Shown here one piece after another: positions 35,190-43,706 of a stretch of DNA of 64,000 nt (positions are counted from its first letter, which is position 1; each line of letters starts with the position of its first letter). The DNA is taken from contig DLFD01000069.1 of NCBI GenBank assembly GCA_002482005.1, positions 76,205-140,204 of the forward strand. Reading direction: 5' to 3'. The stretch is from Lachnospiraceae bacterium UBA7729. GTDB lineage: Bacteria; Bacillota; Clostridia; Lachnospirales; Lachnospiraceae. The position numbers were made by a program, and so were the translations under genes. The notes beneath the pieces were generated by a model that did no database searches, was not told the origin of the DNA, and saw only the letters and a list, made by a program, of their open reading frames with translations.

Positions 35190-36491
35190 TCACTTCTCCT
35201 TTGGTCCCGTATCTTTTTCCTCCGGAGCTCTCTCCGGAAGTGTGAGGCGTACCTTTTCGATACGCCTCTTTTTCATGGTCTGAACACTGAGGGTGATCCC
35301 TTCCGGCACCCGGACACGATCGCCCGTCCTGGGAATACGGTCGCCGAGCTGCTGGATGAAATAGCCTCCTATGGAGTCGTAATCTTCGGATTCAAACTTA
35401 GTGCCCAGCTGCTCGTTGATGTCATCGAGCTTAACGCTGCCAAGGATCAGGTAGGTGTTTTTCCCGACCGGTTTGATCCAGTCTTTTTCTTCTGTATCGT
35501 ATTCATCCCGGATCTCGCCCACCAGCTCCTCGATCAGGTCTTCGAAGGTGATCATTCCGGCGGCGGCGCCGTACTCATCGAGGACGATGGCAAGGGAAAA
35601 ACTTCGGAACTGCATCTCCTCCATCAGCGATACGACCGATTTGGATTCAAATGTGAAGTACGGCTGATACATGATCTTTCTCGGAGAGAATGTCTTTTTC
35701 TTACCATCCGCAAGGAAGCAGAAGTCCTTGATGTTGATGATGCCGATGATGTGGTCCTTCTCGCCTTCGTAGACCGGAAGCCTTGTGTAGTGTTCCCGCT
35801 GGAAGACTTCCTGGATAGTGCTGTAGGAATCATCGACACTGATGGCCACCATGTCTGCCCTCGGCACCATGATGTCTGCAGCCGTCTGATCGGTCAGATC
35901 ATAGACATTGTTGATCAGAGTCCTTTCCTCGCCGGTCGTCTCGCCTTCCTCATGGCTGACATCTACCATCGTCCGGATCTCATCTTCCGTGATCGTCGAA
36001 TCGCCTCCGTCCCGCCGGACATGGAAAAGCTTCATGGCGCCGGAGGAGAGGAAATTCACGATGATGATGAGCGGAGTAAGGACGGCCATCAGAAAGCGGA
36101 TGACGGAAGCGCAGCGAAGAGAGAATGTTTCGGACTGCACATTCGCAGCATTCTTCGGAGTGATCTCGCCGAAGATCAGGATCAGGAGAGTCAGGATTCC
36201 TGTGGCAAATCCGACACTGCGGTTTCCGAAGAGATCGATCGCCAGGGTGGTTGACAGGGAAGAGGCGGAAAGATTGACGATATTGTTTCCGATCAGGATG
36301 CAGGAGAGCATCTTTTCCTGGTGATCAAGGACGTTGAGGACTATCTTCGCCTTCTCATTGCCGGAATCGGCAAGATTCCGGATCCGGACCCGGTTTACGG
36401 TCGTAAGAGCAGTCTCGGAGGATGAAAAGAACGCCGATAGGACGATCAGAATGAATAGTATAACGATCTGGATGCCGGTGGCGGCTGACAA
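35190..36491 (-). CDS. CNNM/CorC (HlyC)-family membrane protein with CBS domains
   Basis: Membrane protein of 433 residues, the only supported minus-strand gene. The first 140 residues form the CNNM (DUF21) domain with about four helices (FFSSSETALTTVNR and the GEITPK motif). A CBS pair (MVPRADMVAISVDDSYSTI, TRLPVYEGEKDHIIGIINIKDF) follows, then the CorC_HlyC domain (EYGAAAGMITFEDLIEELVGEI, DYDSIGGYF). Proteins of this family are implicated in divalent cation (Mg or Co) efflux. The start is TTG on the complement, preceded by AAAGGAG. It converges with the CdaR/PucR-type gene with a 9-base gap and diverges from rho. Confidence 0.92.
   Translation of the reverse strand: MSAATGIQIVILFILIVLSAFFSSSETALTTVNRVRIRNLADSGNEKAKIVLNVLDHQEKMLSCILIGNNIVNLSASSLSTTLAIDLFGNRSVGFATGILTLLILIFGEITPKNAANVQSETFSLRCASVIRFLMAVLTPLIIIVNFLSSGAMKLFHVRRDGGDSTITEDEIRTMVDVSHEEGETTGEERTLINNVYDLTDQTAADIMVPRADMVAISVDDSYSTIQEVFQREHYTRLPVYEGEKDHIIGIINIKDFCFLADGKKKTFSPRKIMYQPYFTFESKSVVSLMEEMQFRSFSLAIVLDEYGAAAGMITFEDLIEELVGEIRDEYDTEEKDWIKPVGKNTYLILGSVKLDDINEQLGTKFESEDYDSIGGYFIQQLGDRIPRTGDRVRVPEGITLSVQTMKKRRIEKVRLTLPERAPEEKDTGPKEK
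35244..35273 (+). terminator. Terminator of the CdaR-type gene, inside the convergent gene
   Basis: Perfect 8-base stem GAGGCGTA / TACGCCTC with a nine-base loop, followed by five T residues on the + strand. It overlaps the coding 3' end of the minus-strand CNNM/CorC gene, so the two transcripts overlap by at least 80 bases. Confidence 0.7.
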
Positions 36492-36702
36492 CAGGACCCA
36501 CTCCTTTCAGGATAAAAGATATGTAAACTGTTTTTCCCATTTTATGGTATCCGGCGGATAATTGCAATGAAGGGACTTCCTTTTTACAGGAAAGTGTGCT
36601 ATGTTTTACGTACATGACCGAGAGGCCATCGTATCTATATGTTCAGAAATCATCTTATCTTATTTCTGTTTCTCTACAATCCATATTAATGAAGGAAGAT
36701 AT

Positions 36703-38727
36703 ATGACAAAAGACAAACTGCAGCTTCTGTCGGTCGCTATCCTGCGGGACATGGCTAAAAAAAGCGGTATCAAAGGTGTTTCTACCATGAGGAAGGGCGC
36801 TCTGATCGACGCACTTGCCGAAGATGGCGGACAGGAGAAGATTGCTGAAAGAGCAGGCGTACAAAGCGGTGCGGCTGCCGGGGGCATGCAGCCAGCGGCA
36901 GAAAAGCCGGCAGAAAAGCCGGCGGCAGAAAGGCCAGCGGCAGAAAGGTCAGCGGCAGAAAGGTCAGCGGCAGAAAAGCCAGCGGCAGAAAGGCCAGCGG
37001 AGAAAAAAGTGCCGGAGAACAGGGGCCTGGAGGGGAAGACGGGCAGTGCAGCGGCTTCGAATGCCGGCCAGGCAGCGGCGCGTACGGAGGGACAGGTATC
37101 CCGTGATGACCAGACCCGCGGACGTGAGGAATCCGCCCAGCGAAGGATGCCCCGCAGACGGACCGTTCAGAATACGGGAAGGATGAGAAAACCGTCCCAT
37201 GATATGAGAGGGGACTCCAGAAGCACTGAGACAGAGAAGGAGCATGAGAGCCGTGAAGGCAGGAATCCTTACCGCCAGCCATCTGAGGGCAGAGGAGACT
37301 ACAGGGGACAGGATCGGACAGCCTACCGGCCTGTGAGGCAGACGAAGCCTGCCAGAAAACAGGACAGACAGGAAAGCTCTGTTCAGGATGGATCTCAGCC
37401 GCAGCCGTCTCAGCATTACTATGCGCAGACACGCATTCAGGATACGGTCAGGGAGAATGCGGGTGAGAGCATGAGGCTGCAGCGTGAGAATACTGCAGAG
37501 AGTCCAAGGGAGAACGTCCGCGAGAACATGCGTCCGGTTCAGGAAAGAGAACGCTTCCTCGGAGATGACAATAAGCTCCCGGTTGAACTGAAGGACCTTG
37601 ATTCCGGACATGAGGTCAGCGGAGTCCTTGAGATCATGCAGGAAGGCTACGGATTCATCCGTTCCGCAAACTATCTTCCGGGCGATGCGGATGTGTATGT
37701 CTCGCCGTCCCAGATCAGAAGATTCGGTCTCCGGACCGGTGATATCATCACCGGCAACACCAGGATCCGGGCACAGCAGGAGAAGTTCAGCGCACTGCTT
37801 TTCGTGCGTTCGATCAACGGATGCTCTCCTTCCGAGATCGCCAGCCGATACACGTTCGAGAGCATGACGCCGATCTTCCCGAATGAGCGGCTCCGCATGG
37901 AGCGCACCGGGAGAGAAGTCGCGATGCGGATCGTGGACCTGATCGCCCCGATCGGCAAGGGACAGAGGGGTATGATCGTATCGCCTCCGAAAGCAGGCAA
38001 GACGACTCTTCTGAAGGATATCTCGAGGTCGATCCTCCGGAACAATCCTGAGGAGCATATCATCATCATGCTGATCGATGAACGCCCTGAGGAAGTAACG
38101 GATATCAGGGAGGCGATCACCGGCGACAACGTGGAAGTTCTCTACTCCACATTTGACGAGACTCCTGAGCACCACAGAAGGGTCGCAGAGATGGGGATCG
38201 AGAGAGCGAAGCGGCTTGTCGAGCTCAGGAAGGATGTCATCATCCTGCTGGATTCCATCACAAGACTGGCAAGAGCCTACAACCTGATCGTTCCGGCGTC
38301 CGGAAGGACGCTTTCCGGCGGAATCGATCCGGCAGCCCTCCACCCGCCGAAGAAGTTCTTCGGCGCTGCCAGAAACATGAGGGAGGGCGGAAGCCTGACG
38401 ATCCTTGCCACAGCTCTCATCGATACAGGATCCAAGATGGATGACGTTGTGTATGAAGAGTTCAAGGGCACCGGCAACATGGAACTGATCCTTGACCGCA
38501 AGCTTTCCGAGAGAAGGATCTTTCCGGCCATCGATATCCAGAGGTCCGGCACCAGAAGGGAGGACCTGCTGCTTTCCAGGGAGGAAGCGGATGCAGTGAC
38601 GATCATGAGAAGGGCTCTGAACGGAATGAAGAGTGATGATGCGACCGAAAGGATCCTTGACCTCTTCACTCATACAAGGTCCAACGAGGAACTGATCCGC
38701 ACCATCCTTCGCCAGCGGATGGTCTGA
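36703..38727 (+). CDS. rho: Transcription termination factor Rho with long disordered insertion
   Basis: ATP-dependent hexameric RNA helicase that ends untranslated transcripts. At 674 residues it is about 250 longer than E. coli Rho. Residues 1-50 form the Rho_N (SAP-like) domain. A low-complexity insertion of roughly 235 residues follows, first Ala/Glu/Lys/Pro-rich tandem repeats (about 64-101), then Arg/Gln-rich. The RNA-binding cold-shock-like domain (VSGVLEIMQEGYGFIRSANY) starts near 305. Walker A is G432-K433-T434, with LIDERPEEVTDI and DSITRLARAYN later. The ATG at 36703 follows AAGGAAG. A longer frame from 36601 has no ribosome binding site. rpmE follows, as in many Firmicutes. Confidence 0.96.
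   Translation: MTKDKLQLLSVAILRDMAKKSGIKGVSTMRKGALIDALAEDGGQEKIAERAGVQSGAAAGGMQPAAEKPAEKPAAERPAAERSAAERSAAEKPAAERPAEKKVPENRGLEGKTGSAAASNAGQAAARTEGQVSRDDQTRGREESAQRRMPRRRTVQNTGRMRKPSHDMRGDSRSTETEKEHESREGRNPYRQPSEGRGDYRGQDRTAYRPVRQTKPARKQDRQESSVQDGSQPQPSQHYYAQTRIQDTVRENAGESMRLQRENTAESPRENVRENMRPVQERERFLGDDNKLPVELKDLDSGHEVSGVLEIMQEGYGFIRSANYLPGDADVYVSPSQIRRFGLRTGDIITGNTRIRAQQEKFSALLFVRSINGCSPSEIASRYTFESMTPIFPNERLRMERTGREVAMRIVDLIAPIGKGQRGMIVSPPKAGKTTLLKDISRSILRNNPEEHIIIMLIDERPEEVTDIREAITGDNVEVLYSTFDETPEHHRRVAEMGIERAKRLVELRKDVIILLDSITRLARAYNLIVPASGRTLSGGIDPAALHPPKKFFGAARNMREGGSLTILATALIDTGSKMDDVVYEEFKGTGNMELILDRKLSERRIFPAIDIQRSGTRREDLLLSREEADAVTIMRRALNGMKSDDATERILDLFTHTRSNEELIRTILRQRMV
36892..37006 (+). 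repeat. Tandem 15-base repeat inside rho
   Basis: About seven to eight imperfect copies of AGCGGCAGAAAGGCC-like units (one 12-base copy) encode the repeated peptide PAAER/SAAER/PAEK. All copies keep the reading frame. Copy number can be expected to vary between strains by slippage. Confidence 0.85.
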
Positions 38728-38735
38728 ATTAATAG

Positions 38736-38765
38736 TAGACAAAGGGAAAAGCACTGTGCTATACT
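38736..38765 (+). promoter_or_regulatory. Predicted promoter of rpmE
   Basis: TAGACA and TATACT are separated by 18 bases, starting 9 bases after the rho stop. Transcription from about 38772 gives the structured leader described separately. Confidence 0.6.
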
Positions 38766-38771
38766 TTCTCT

Positions 38772-38938
38772 GCTGTGCCCGAAGGCGGATTCTGTCCGCA
38801 GGCCATCGGGGGTGATGGCTTTCGGTCACGTTAACTGCATGGACTTGCAGGGGTCGCCCGGAAGGACCGGGAATCTACGCAGAGGCGGAGAGAAAGCATC
38901 TGCGCAGCAGTTCACATTCCATCAGAGAGGTGAAAGTT
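38772..38938 (+). ncRNA. Structured leader of rpmE (candidate L31 ribosomal leader)
   Basis: A 167-base untranslated region with five consecutive possible stems: CCCGA/TCGGG (38778/38806, enclosing CGGA/TCCG), GTGA/TCAC (38812/38826), CTGCA/TGCAG (38835/38846), CCCGG/CCGGG (38857/38867) and CTACGCAGA/TCTGCGCAG (38875/38899, one mismatch). It ends at the rpmE ribosome binding site. L31 leaders have been described in Firmicutes. I cannot confirm that this is the same family. Confidence 0.55.
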
Positions 38939-39148
38939 ATGAAGGAAGGAATCCATCCAAAGTATTATCAGGCAACTGTTACTTGCAACTGCGGAAACAC
39001 GTTCGTAACCGGTTCCACAAAGCCGGAGATCCACGTTGAAGTATGCTCCAAGTGCCATTCATTCTACACCGGCCAGCAGAAGCAGGCTCAGGCTCGCGGA
39101 CGTATCGATAAGTTCAACAAGAAGTACGGTTACACCACTAAGCAGTAA
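38939..39148 (+). CDS. rpmE: 50S ribosomal protein L31, zinc-binding form
   Basis: Ribosomal protein of 69 residues at the large-subunit surface. It is the zinc (C+) form, with TCNCGN near the N-terminus and the pair CSKC about 20 residues later, and ends with the family's [12 protein letters not shown] chose the ATG at 38939 because GAGAGGTGA precedes it. A GTG at 38930 lies within that site. A terminator follows at 39168. Confidence 0.96.
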   Translation: MKEGIHPKYYQATVTCNCGNTFVTGSTKPEIHVEVCSKCHSFYTGQQKQAQARGRIDKFNKKYGYTTKQ

Positions 39149-39167
39149 GCAGTCTGAAGTTAAGGGG

Positions 39168-39203
39168 AGGGTTGAGGTTTCTGAGAAGCCTCAGCCCTTC
39201 TTT
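39168..39203 (+). terminator. Terminator after rpmE
   Basis: Stem GGGTTGAGG / CCTCAGCCC (one G-T pair) with an 11-base loop, then TTCTTT. It lies 18 bases before the yqhQ start, so downstream genes may depend on read-through or a weak separate promoter. Confidence 0.75.
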
Positions 39204-39220
39204 ACTAATAAGGGTAGATT

Positions 39221-40342
39221 ATGAAATATTCAAACATAGGCGGTCAGGCAGTCATGGAGGGTGTCATGATGCGCAACGGTGACCGATATGCAGTCGCGGT
39301 GAGGACGGCTGACAGACAGATCACCGTCCGGACAGATGAATATCACTTTGCATCCGCCGGAGTGCGCAGGATTCCGATCATCCGCGGGATGGTCTCTTTT
39401 GTCGATTCTCTTGTACTTGGCATGAAGTCCCTCATGTTCTCGGCTGACCTTTTTGCCGAGGAATCCGAGGAGGAACTTGAGGACAGGCTGAAGGATGAGA
39501 AGAAGAAGGCAGAGAAGAAAGCCGCGAGGCTGAGAAAGTCAGGCAGAGAGAGGGAAGCGGAAGATGTCCTCAGAAAGACCGAGGAAAGCGCTGAGAAGGA
39601 GAGGCAGAGTCTGAAGAACCGTACGGAGTCCGGCAACGGAAAGTCCAAGGATGCTGACAACACTGTCCTCCTGACGCTTACCGTGATCTTCTCTCTGGTC
39701 GTATCCGTTGCACTGTTCATGATGCTCCCTTATTTCCTGTCCAGACTGCTCAAGGGAATCGGCGCTCCGGAATTTCTGATCTCCATAGCGGAAGGTGTCC
39801 TTCGCCTTGTTATCTTCCTCGGCTATATGATCCTGATCTCAAGGATGAAGGATATCCAGAGGACTTTCATGTATCACGGGGCGGAGCACAAGTGCATCAA
39901 CTGCATCGAGCATGGGCTTGAACTGAACGTTGAGAATGTCAGAAAGAGTTCCCGGGAGCACAAGCGCTGCGGGACAAGTTTCCTTCTCTTCGTTATGGTC
40001 GTGAGCATCATCTTCTTTCTGTTCATCCGAACAGAGAGTCCTGTCATGAGGATCGTGATCCGCCTTCTGCTGATCCCGGTCGTTGCCGGGGTCTCCTATG
40101 AGTTCATCCGCCTGGCAGGCCTTTACGACAACAAGTTCGTCGACATCCTGTCCAGACCAGGCCTCGCCCTGCAGAAACTGACTACCAGGGAGCCGGATGA
40201 TTCCCAGATCGAAGTCGGCATCGCTTCCGTCGAAGCTGTTTTCAACTGGAAAAAATACCTGAACGAGAATTTCGGAGCACACTACGAGCTGTCGGAGGAA
40301 GATGAGCCGAAGAGCGGAAGTCAGCTCTATACGATCAGATGA
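39221..40342 (+). CDS. yqhQ: DUF1385 membrane protein (YqhQ-like)
   Basis: Conserved Firmicutes protein of unknown reaction, often described as a putative metal-dependent enzyme. The N-terminus has the hallmark NIGGQAVMEGVMMRNGD. A charged Lys/Glu-rich insertion (about residues 78-148) precedes two membrane helices, and the motif YHGAEHKCINCIEHG near residue 220 supplies His, Glu and Cys candidates for metal binding. Two more helices follow (about 258-300). It sits between rpmE and prmC-prfA, the normal location, and overlaps prmC by four bases. Confidence 0.92.
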   Translation: MKYSNIGGQAVMEGVMMRNGDRYAVAVRTADRQITVRTDEYHFASAGVRRIPIIRGMVSFVDSLVLGMKSLMFSADLFAEESEEELEDRLKDEKKKAEKKAARLRKSGREREAEDVLRKTEESAEKERQSLKNRTESGNGKSKDADNTVLLTLTVIFSLVVSVALFMMLPYFLSRLLKGIGAPEFLISIAEGVLRLVIFLGYMILISRMKDIQRTFMYHGAEHKCINCIEHGLELNVENVRKSSREHKRCGTSFLLFVMVVSIIFFLFIRTESPVMRIVIRLLLIPVVAGVSYEFIRLAGLYDNKFVDILSRPGLALQKLTTREPDDSQIEVGIASVEAVFNWKKYLNENFGAHYELSEEDEPKSGSQLYTIR

Positions 40343-41211
40343 AAGCGATGACTTATTGCGAAGTCCGTGCGGATGCCGGAAGAAGACTTGCGGCGGCGGG
40401 CGTACCCGATGCCGATATCGACGCAGAGCTTCTGCTGGAATATTCCTCCGGCAGGGACCGGGCGCATGTCCTGACGGTTCTGGGAGAGCCGGTCCCGGAA
40501 GAGGTCCTTGCCAGATATGAGGAGGCCGTGAAGCTGCGCCTTCTGCGGATCCCGCTTCAGCAGATAACCGGCGAGACCGAGTTCATGGGAATACGTTTCC
40601 TGGTATCGGACAAGGTCCTGTGCCCGAGACAGGATACGGAGACGGTCGCTGAGGAAGCGATACACGTCATCCGGCAGAAGCAGAAGGAGACAGCAGCGGG
40701 GGGGCGGAAGGTAAGGGTACTGGATCTCTGCACAGGATCGGGCTGTCTGATCGTGAGCGTCGCGAGATTCTGCCCGGGGACGGAAGCCGCAGCGTCGGAC
40801 ATCTCACCTGAGGCCCTTGAGATCGCAGAAAAGAATGCTGCCCTTGCAGGTGTCTCTGTAAGCTTTACAGAGAGCGATCTTTTTGAGAAGATAAGCGGGA
40901 GCTTTGATGTGATCATCTCAAATCCGCCCTATATCAGGAGCAGGGATATCCCGGATCTTATGGAAGAAGTGAAGGACCATGAGCCGCATCTGGCTCTGGA
41001 CGGAGGACCTGACGGTCTTCTCTTCTACAGAAAGATCGCGTCCGGAGCGCCTCATTTTCTGAATGACGGCGGTGTACTGCTCTTTGAGATCGGGATGGAT
41101 GAAGGAGAGGATGTGAGGAAGATCCTCGGAGAGTGTGGATTTGCGGATATACAGGTCCGGAAGGACCTGGCCGGCAATGACCGCCTTGTCCTTGGAAGCA
41201 GATATGTTTGA
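40339..41211 (+). CDS. prmC: Release-factor glutamine methyltransferase PrmC
   Basis: N5-methylates the GGQ glutamine of peptide release factors using SAM. The 290-residue product has the N-terminal helical domain, the SAM motif VLDLCTGSGCLIVS near residue 128 and the catalytic NPPY motif (IISNPPYIRSRD) near residue 195. The next gene encodes its substrate RF1 (PrfA), and the reading frames overlap by eight bases, a strong functional pairing. Confidence 0.96.
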   Translation: MKAMTYCEVRADAGRRLAAAGVPDADIDAELLLEYSSGRDRAHVLTVLGEPVPEEVLARYEEAVKLRLLRIPLQQITGETEFMGIRFLVSDKVLCPRQDTETVAEEAIHVIRQKQKETAAGGRKVRVLDLCTGSGCLIVSVARFCPGTEAAASDISPEALEIAEKNAALAGVSVSFTESDLFEKISGSFDVIISNPPYIRSRDIPDLMEEVKDHEPHLALDGGPDGLLFYRKIASGAPHFLNDGGVLLFEIGMDEGEDVRKILGECGFADIQVRKDLAGNDRLVLGSRYV

Positions 41212-42283
41212 AAAACTTGAAGATGTGTCGAAAAGGATGGAGGAGATCGACCGCATGCTGCAGGAACCTCAGACGGCAGCAGATCCCGCCCTTTTCGCAA
41301 AACTGATGAAAGAGAGAGCCGGCCTGGCGCCGCTTTGCGACACCTATAGCGGCTACCGGAAGGCGCAGGAGACGATCCGCGACTCGGAGGACCTTCTGAG
41401 GACCGAGAAAGACCCGGAGATGGCCGCATTTCTGAAGGAGGAGATCGGGAATGCCAGAGAAGAGGAGGAGCGTCTCGCAGATGAGCTGAGGATCCTTCTT
41501 CTTCCAAGAGACCCCAACGATGACAGAAATGTCGTCATGGAGATCCGTGCGGGCGTCGGGGGCGATGAGGCGGCGCTTTTTGCCGGGGACCTCGTCAGGA
41601 TGTATCTGCGCTACTGCGAGAGGATGGGATGGAGATGCGAGCTTTCTTCCGCCAGCGAGGGCGCGATGGGCGGCTTCAAGGAGTGCGTGCTGCTGATCAG
41701 CGGCGACAGCGTCTGGTCCCGCCTGAAATATGAGAGCGGGACTCACAGGGTCCAGAGAGTACCGGAGACGGAGTCCGGAGGAAGGATCCACACATCCGCT
41801 GCCACAGTGGCGGTCATGCCGGAAGCGGATGAGATCGATGTAGACCTTGACATGAATGACTGCAGGTTCGATGTGTTCCGCGCTCACGGCAACGGCGGAC
41901 AGTGCGTCAACACGACCGATTCCGCGGTACGTCTTGTCCACATCCCGACCGGAATCGTCATATCCTGTCAGGATGAGAAGTCGCAGCTGAAGAACAGGTC
42001 GAAAGCGCTGAAGATCCTGCGTGCAAAGCTGTACCTGCTGAAGCAGATGGAGCAGCAGGAGAGCCAGGCGGAAGAGAGAAGAAACCAGATCGGGTCGGGA
42101 GACCGCAGCGAGAAGATCCGGACCTACAATTTCCCGCAGGGAAGGGTGACGGACCACAGGATCCATCTCACGGTGTACCGGATCGAACAGATCGTGGACG
42201 GAGACCTGGATCAGCTGATCGGGCCGCTGATGGCGGCTGATCAGGCCAGAAGACTTGCGGAATCGAAAGCAGAGGGAGACTGA
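41204..42283 (+). CDS. prfA: Peptide chain release factor 1
   Basis: RF1 ends translation at UAA and UAG. The 359-residue protein has G231-G232-Q233, the peptidyl-tRNA hydrolysis motif, in HGNGGQCVN, and an RF1-like PETESGGRIHTSAATVAVMPE segment. The start is the ATG at 41204 inside prmC, where GGAAGCA is a modest ribosome binding site. This fits translational coupling. A longer frame from 41135 is a read-through artefact. Confidence 0.97.
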   Translation: MFEKLEDVSKRMEEIDRMLQEPQTAADPALFAKLMKERAGLAPLCDTYSGYRKAQETIRDSEDLLRTEKDPEMAAFLKEEIGNAREEEERLADELRILLLPRDPNDDRNVVMEIRAGVGGDEAALFAGDLVRMYLRYCERMGWRCELSSASEGAMGGFKECVLLISGDSVWSRLKYESGTHRVQRVPETESGGRIHTSAATVAVMPEADEIDVDLDMNDCRFDVFRAHGNGGQCVNTTDSAVRLVHIPTGIVISCQDEKSQLKNRSKALKILRAKLYLLKQMEQQESQAEERRNQIGSGDRSEKIRTYNFPQGRVTDHRIHLTVYRIEQIVDGDLDQLIGPLMAADQARRLAESKAEGD

Positions 42284-42285
42284 AT

Positions 42286-43641
42286 ATGGGAAAGTATTTC
42301 GGAACAGATGGTTTCAGAGGAGAGGCGAATGTGACACTGAATGTCGAGCATGCATTCAAGGTCGGACGTTTCCTCGGATGGTACTACGGACAGGAGCATA
42401 AGGACGGGAAAGCGAAGATCGTCATCGGAAAGGATACAAGAAGATCCAGCTATATGTTTGAAGATGCGCTCAGCTCCGGGCTTGTTGCATCTGGCGCAGA
42501 TGCCTACCTTCTTCATGTGACGACGACTCCTTCCGTAGCTTACTGCGTCCGCCTGGATGATTTCGACTGCGGGATCATGATCTCCGCCAGCCATAATCCG
42601 TATTATGACAACGGGATCAAGATCATCTCCGGGACCGGGCAGAAGATCGATGCTTCCATCGAGTCAAAGATCGAGGACTATATCGACGGACAGTCGGGCA
42701 CGATCCCGCTGGCTACCAGAGACAGGATCGGCAGGACCCAGGATTATGTTGCAGGCCGCAACCGTTACATCGGCTACCTGATCTCGCTGGCTTCCAGATC
42801 GTTCAAGAACTACAGGGTGGGCATCGACTGTTCCAACGGAAGCTCCAGTGCGATCGCCAAGAGTGTATTTGACGCCCTCGGGGCAAAGACTTACGTGATC
42901 AACGATCGTCCGGACGGGACCAATATCAACAGAGACTGCGGAAGCACCCATCCGCAGGAGCTTAAGGCTTATGTGAAGCAGGAAGGCCTTGATGTTGGAT
43001 TTGCTTATGACGGGGACGCAGACCGCTGCATTGCGGTCGATGAGAATGGCAATGAGATCAACGGAGACCTGATCATGTACATCTGCGGCAAGTACATGAA
43101 GGAGATCGGACAGCTGAAGGACAATACAGTCGTTACTACAGTCATGTCCAATATCGGTCTCTACAAAGCCCTTGAGAGAGAGGGGATGCGCTATGAGCAG
43201 ACTCAGGTCGGCGACAAGTATGTGTATGAGAATATGTCGAAGAACGGCTACAGCCTCGGAGGCGAGCAGTCCGGACATATCATCTTCAGCAAACATGCGA
43301 CCACCGGAGACGGGATCCTTACTTCCATCATGGTCATGGAGACGATGATTGCGTCGAAGAGGACACTTGGAGAACTTGCAAAAGAGTGCAGGATCTATCC
43401 GCAGCTTCTGAAGAATGTGAAGGTGGCGGATAAGAAGAAAGCCATGGACAATGAAGTCGTCAGGGCTGCCATTGCTAAGGCAGCGGAGGAGCTTGGAACG
43501 GACGGACGTATCCTTGTCCGTCCTTCGGGAACGGAACCGGTCATCCGTGTGATGGTCGAGGCAGAGTCAGATGATCTCTGTGCAAAGCATGTGTATGATG
43601 TTGTCGCAGTGATGCGCGGCCAGGGGCTGGTGTCCGACTGA
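42286..43641 (+). CDS. glmM: Phosphoglucosamine mutase
   Basis: Converts glucosamine 6-phosphate to glucosamine 1-phosphate for UDP-GlcNAc and peptidoglycan. The 451-residue phosphohexomutase opens YFGTDGFRG. The catalytic phosphoserine is S102 in ISASHNPYYDNG, the metal loop is YDGDADRC near residue 245, GGEQSGH lies near 325 and RPSGTEPVIRVMVEA at the C-terminus. The start lies two bases after prfA (short GGGAGA site). Confidence 0.93.
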   Translation: MGKYFGTDGFRGEANVTLNVEHAFKVGRFLGWYYGQEHKDGKAKIVIGKDTRRSSYMFEDALSSGLVASGADAYLLHVTTTPSVAYCVRLDDFDCGIMISASHNPYYDNGIKIISGTGQKIDASIESKIEDYIDGQSGTIPLATRDRIGRTQDYVAGRNRYIGYLISLASRSFKNYRVGIDCSNGSSSAIAKSVFDALGAKTYVINDRPDGTNINRDCGSTHPQELKAYVKQEGLDVGFAYDGDADRCIAVDENGNEINGDLIMYICGKYMKEIGQLKDNTVVTTVMSNIGLYKALEREGMRYEQTQVGDKYVYENMSKNGYSLGGEQSGHIIFSKHATTGDGILTSIMVMETMIASKRTLGELAKECRIYPQLLKNVKVADKKKAMDNEVVRAAIAKAAEELGTDGRILVRPSGTEPVIRVMVEAESDDLCAKHVYDVVAVMRGQGLVSD

Positions 43642-43647
43642 GCTCAT

Positions 43648-43668
43648 GTCCGGCCGCATTGGCCGGAC
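43648..43668 (+). other. Hairpin between glmM and the DUF2156 gene
   Basis: Perfect 8-base stem GTCCGGCC / GGCCGGAC with a five-base loop and no T-run. It may stabilise the glmM transcript or serve as a weak pause site. Confidence 0.45.
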
Positions 43669-43706
43669 GCCGCCTGCGGAGGCATCGATCATTCAGAAAG
43701 GAATAT

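Noticed and set aside
36601..36702. Longer rho start upstream
   Set aside because: No ribosome binding site and no conserved sequence, whereas ATG at 36703 follows AAGGAAG and fits the Rho_N domain start.
36964..38829. 621-residue minus-strand frame across rho
   Set aside because: Antisense artefact of the high-GC third positions of rho, with no ribosome binding site or recognisable motif.
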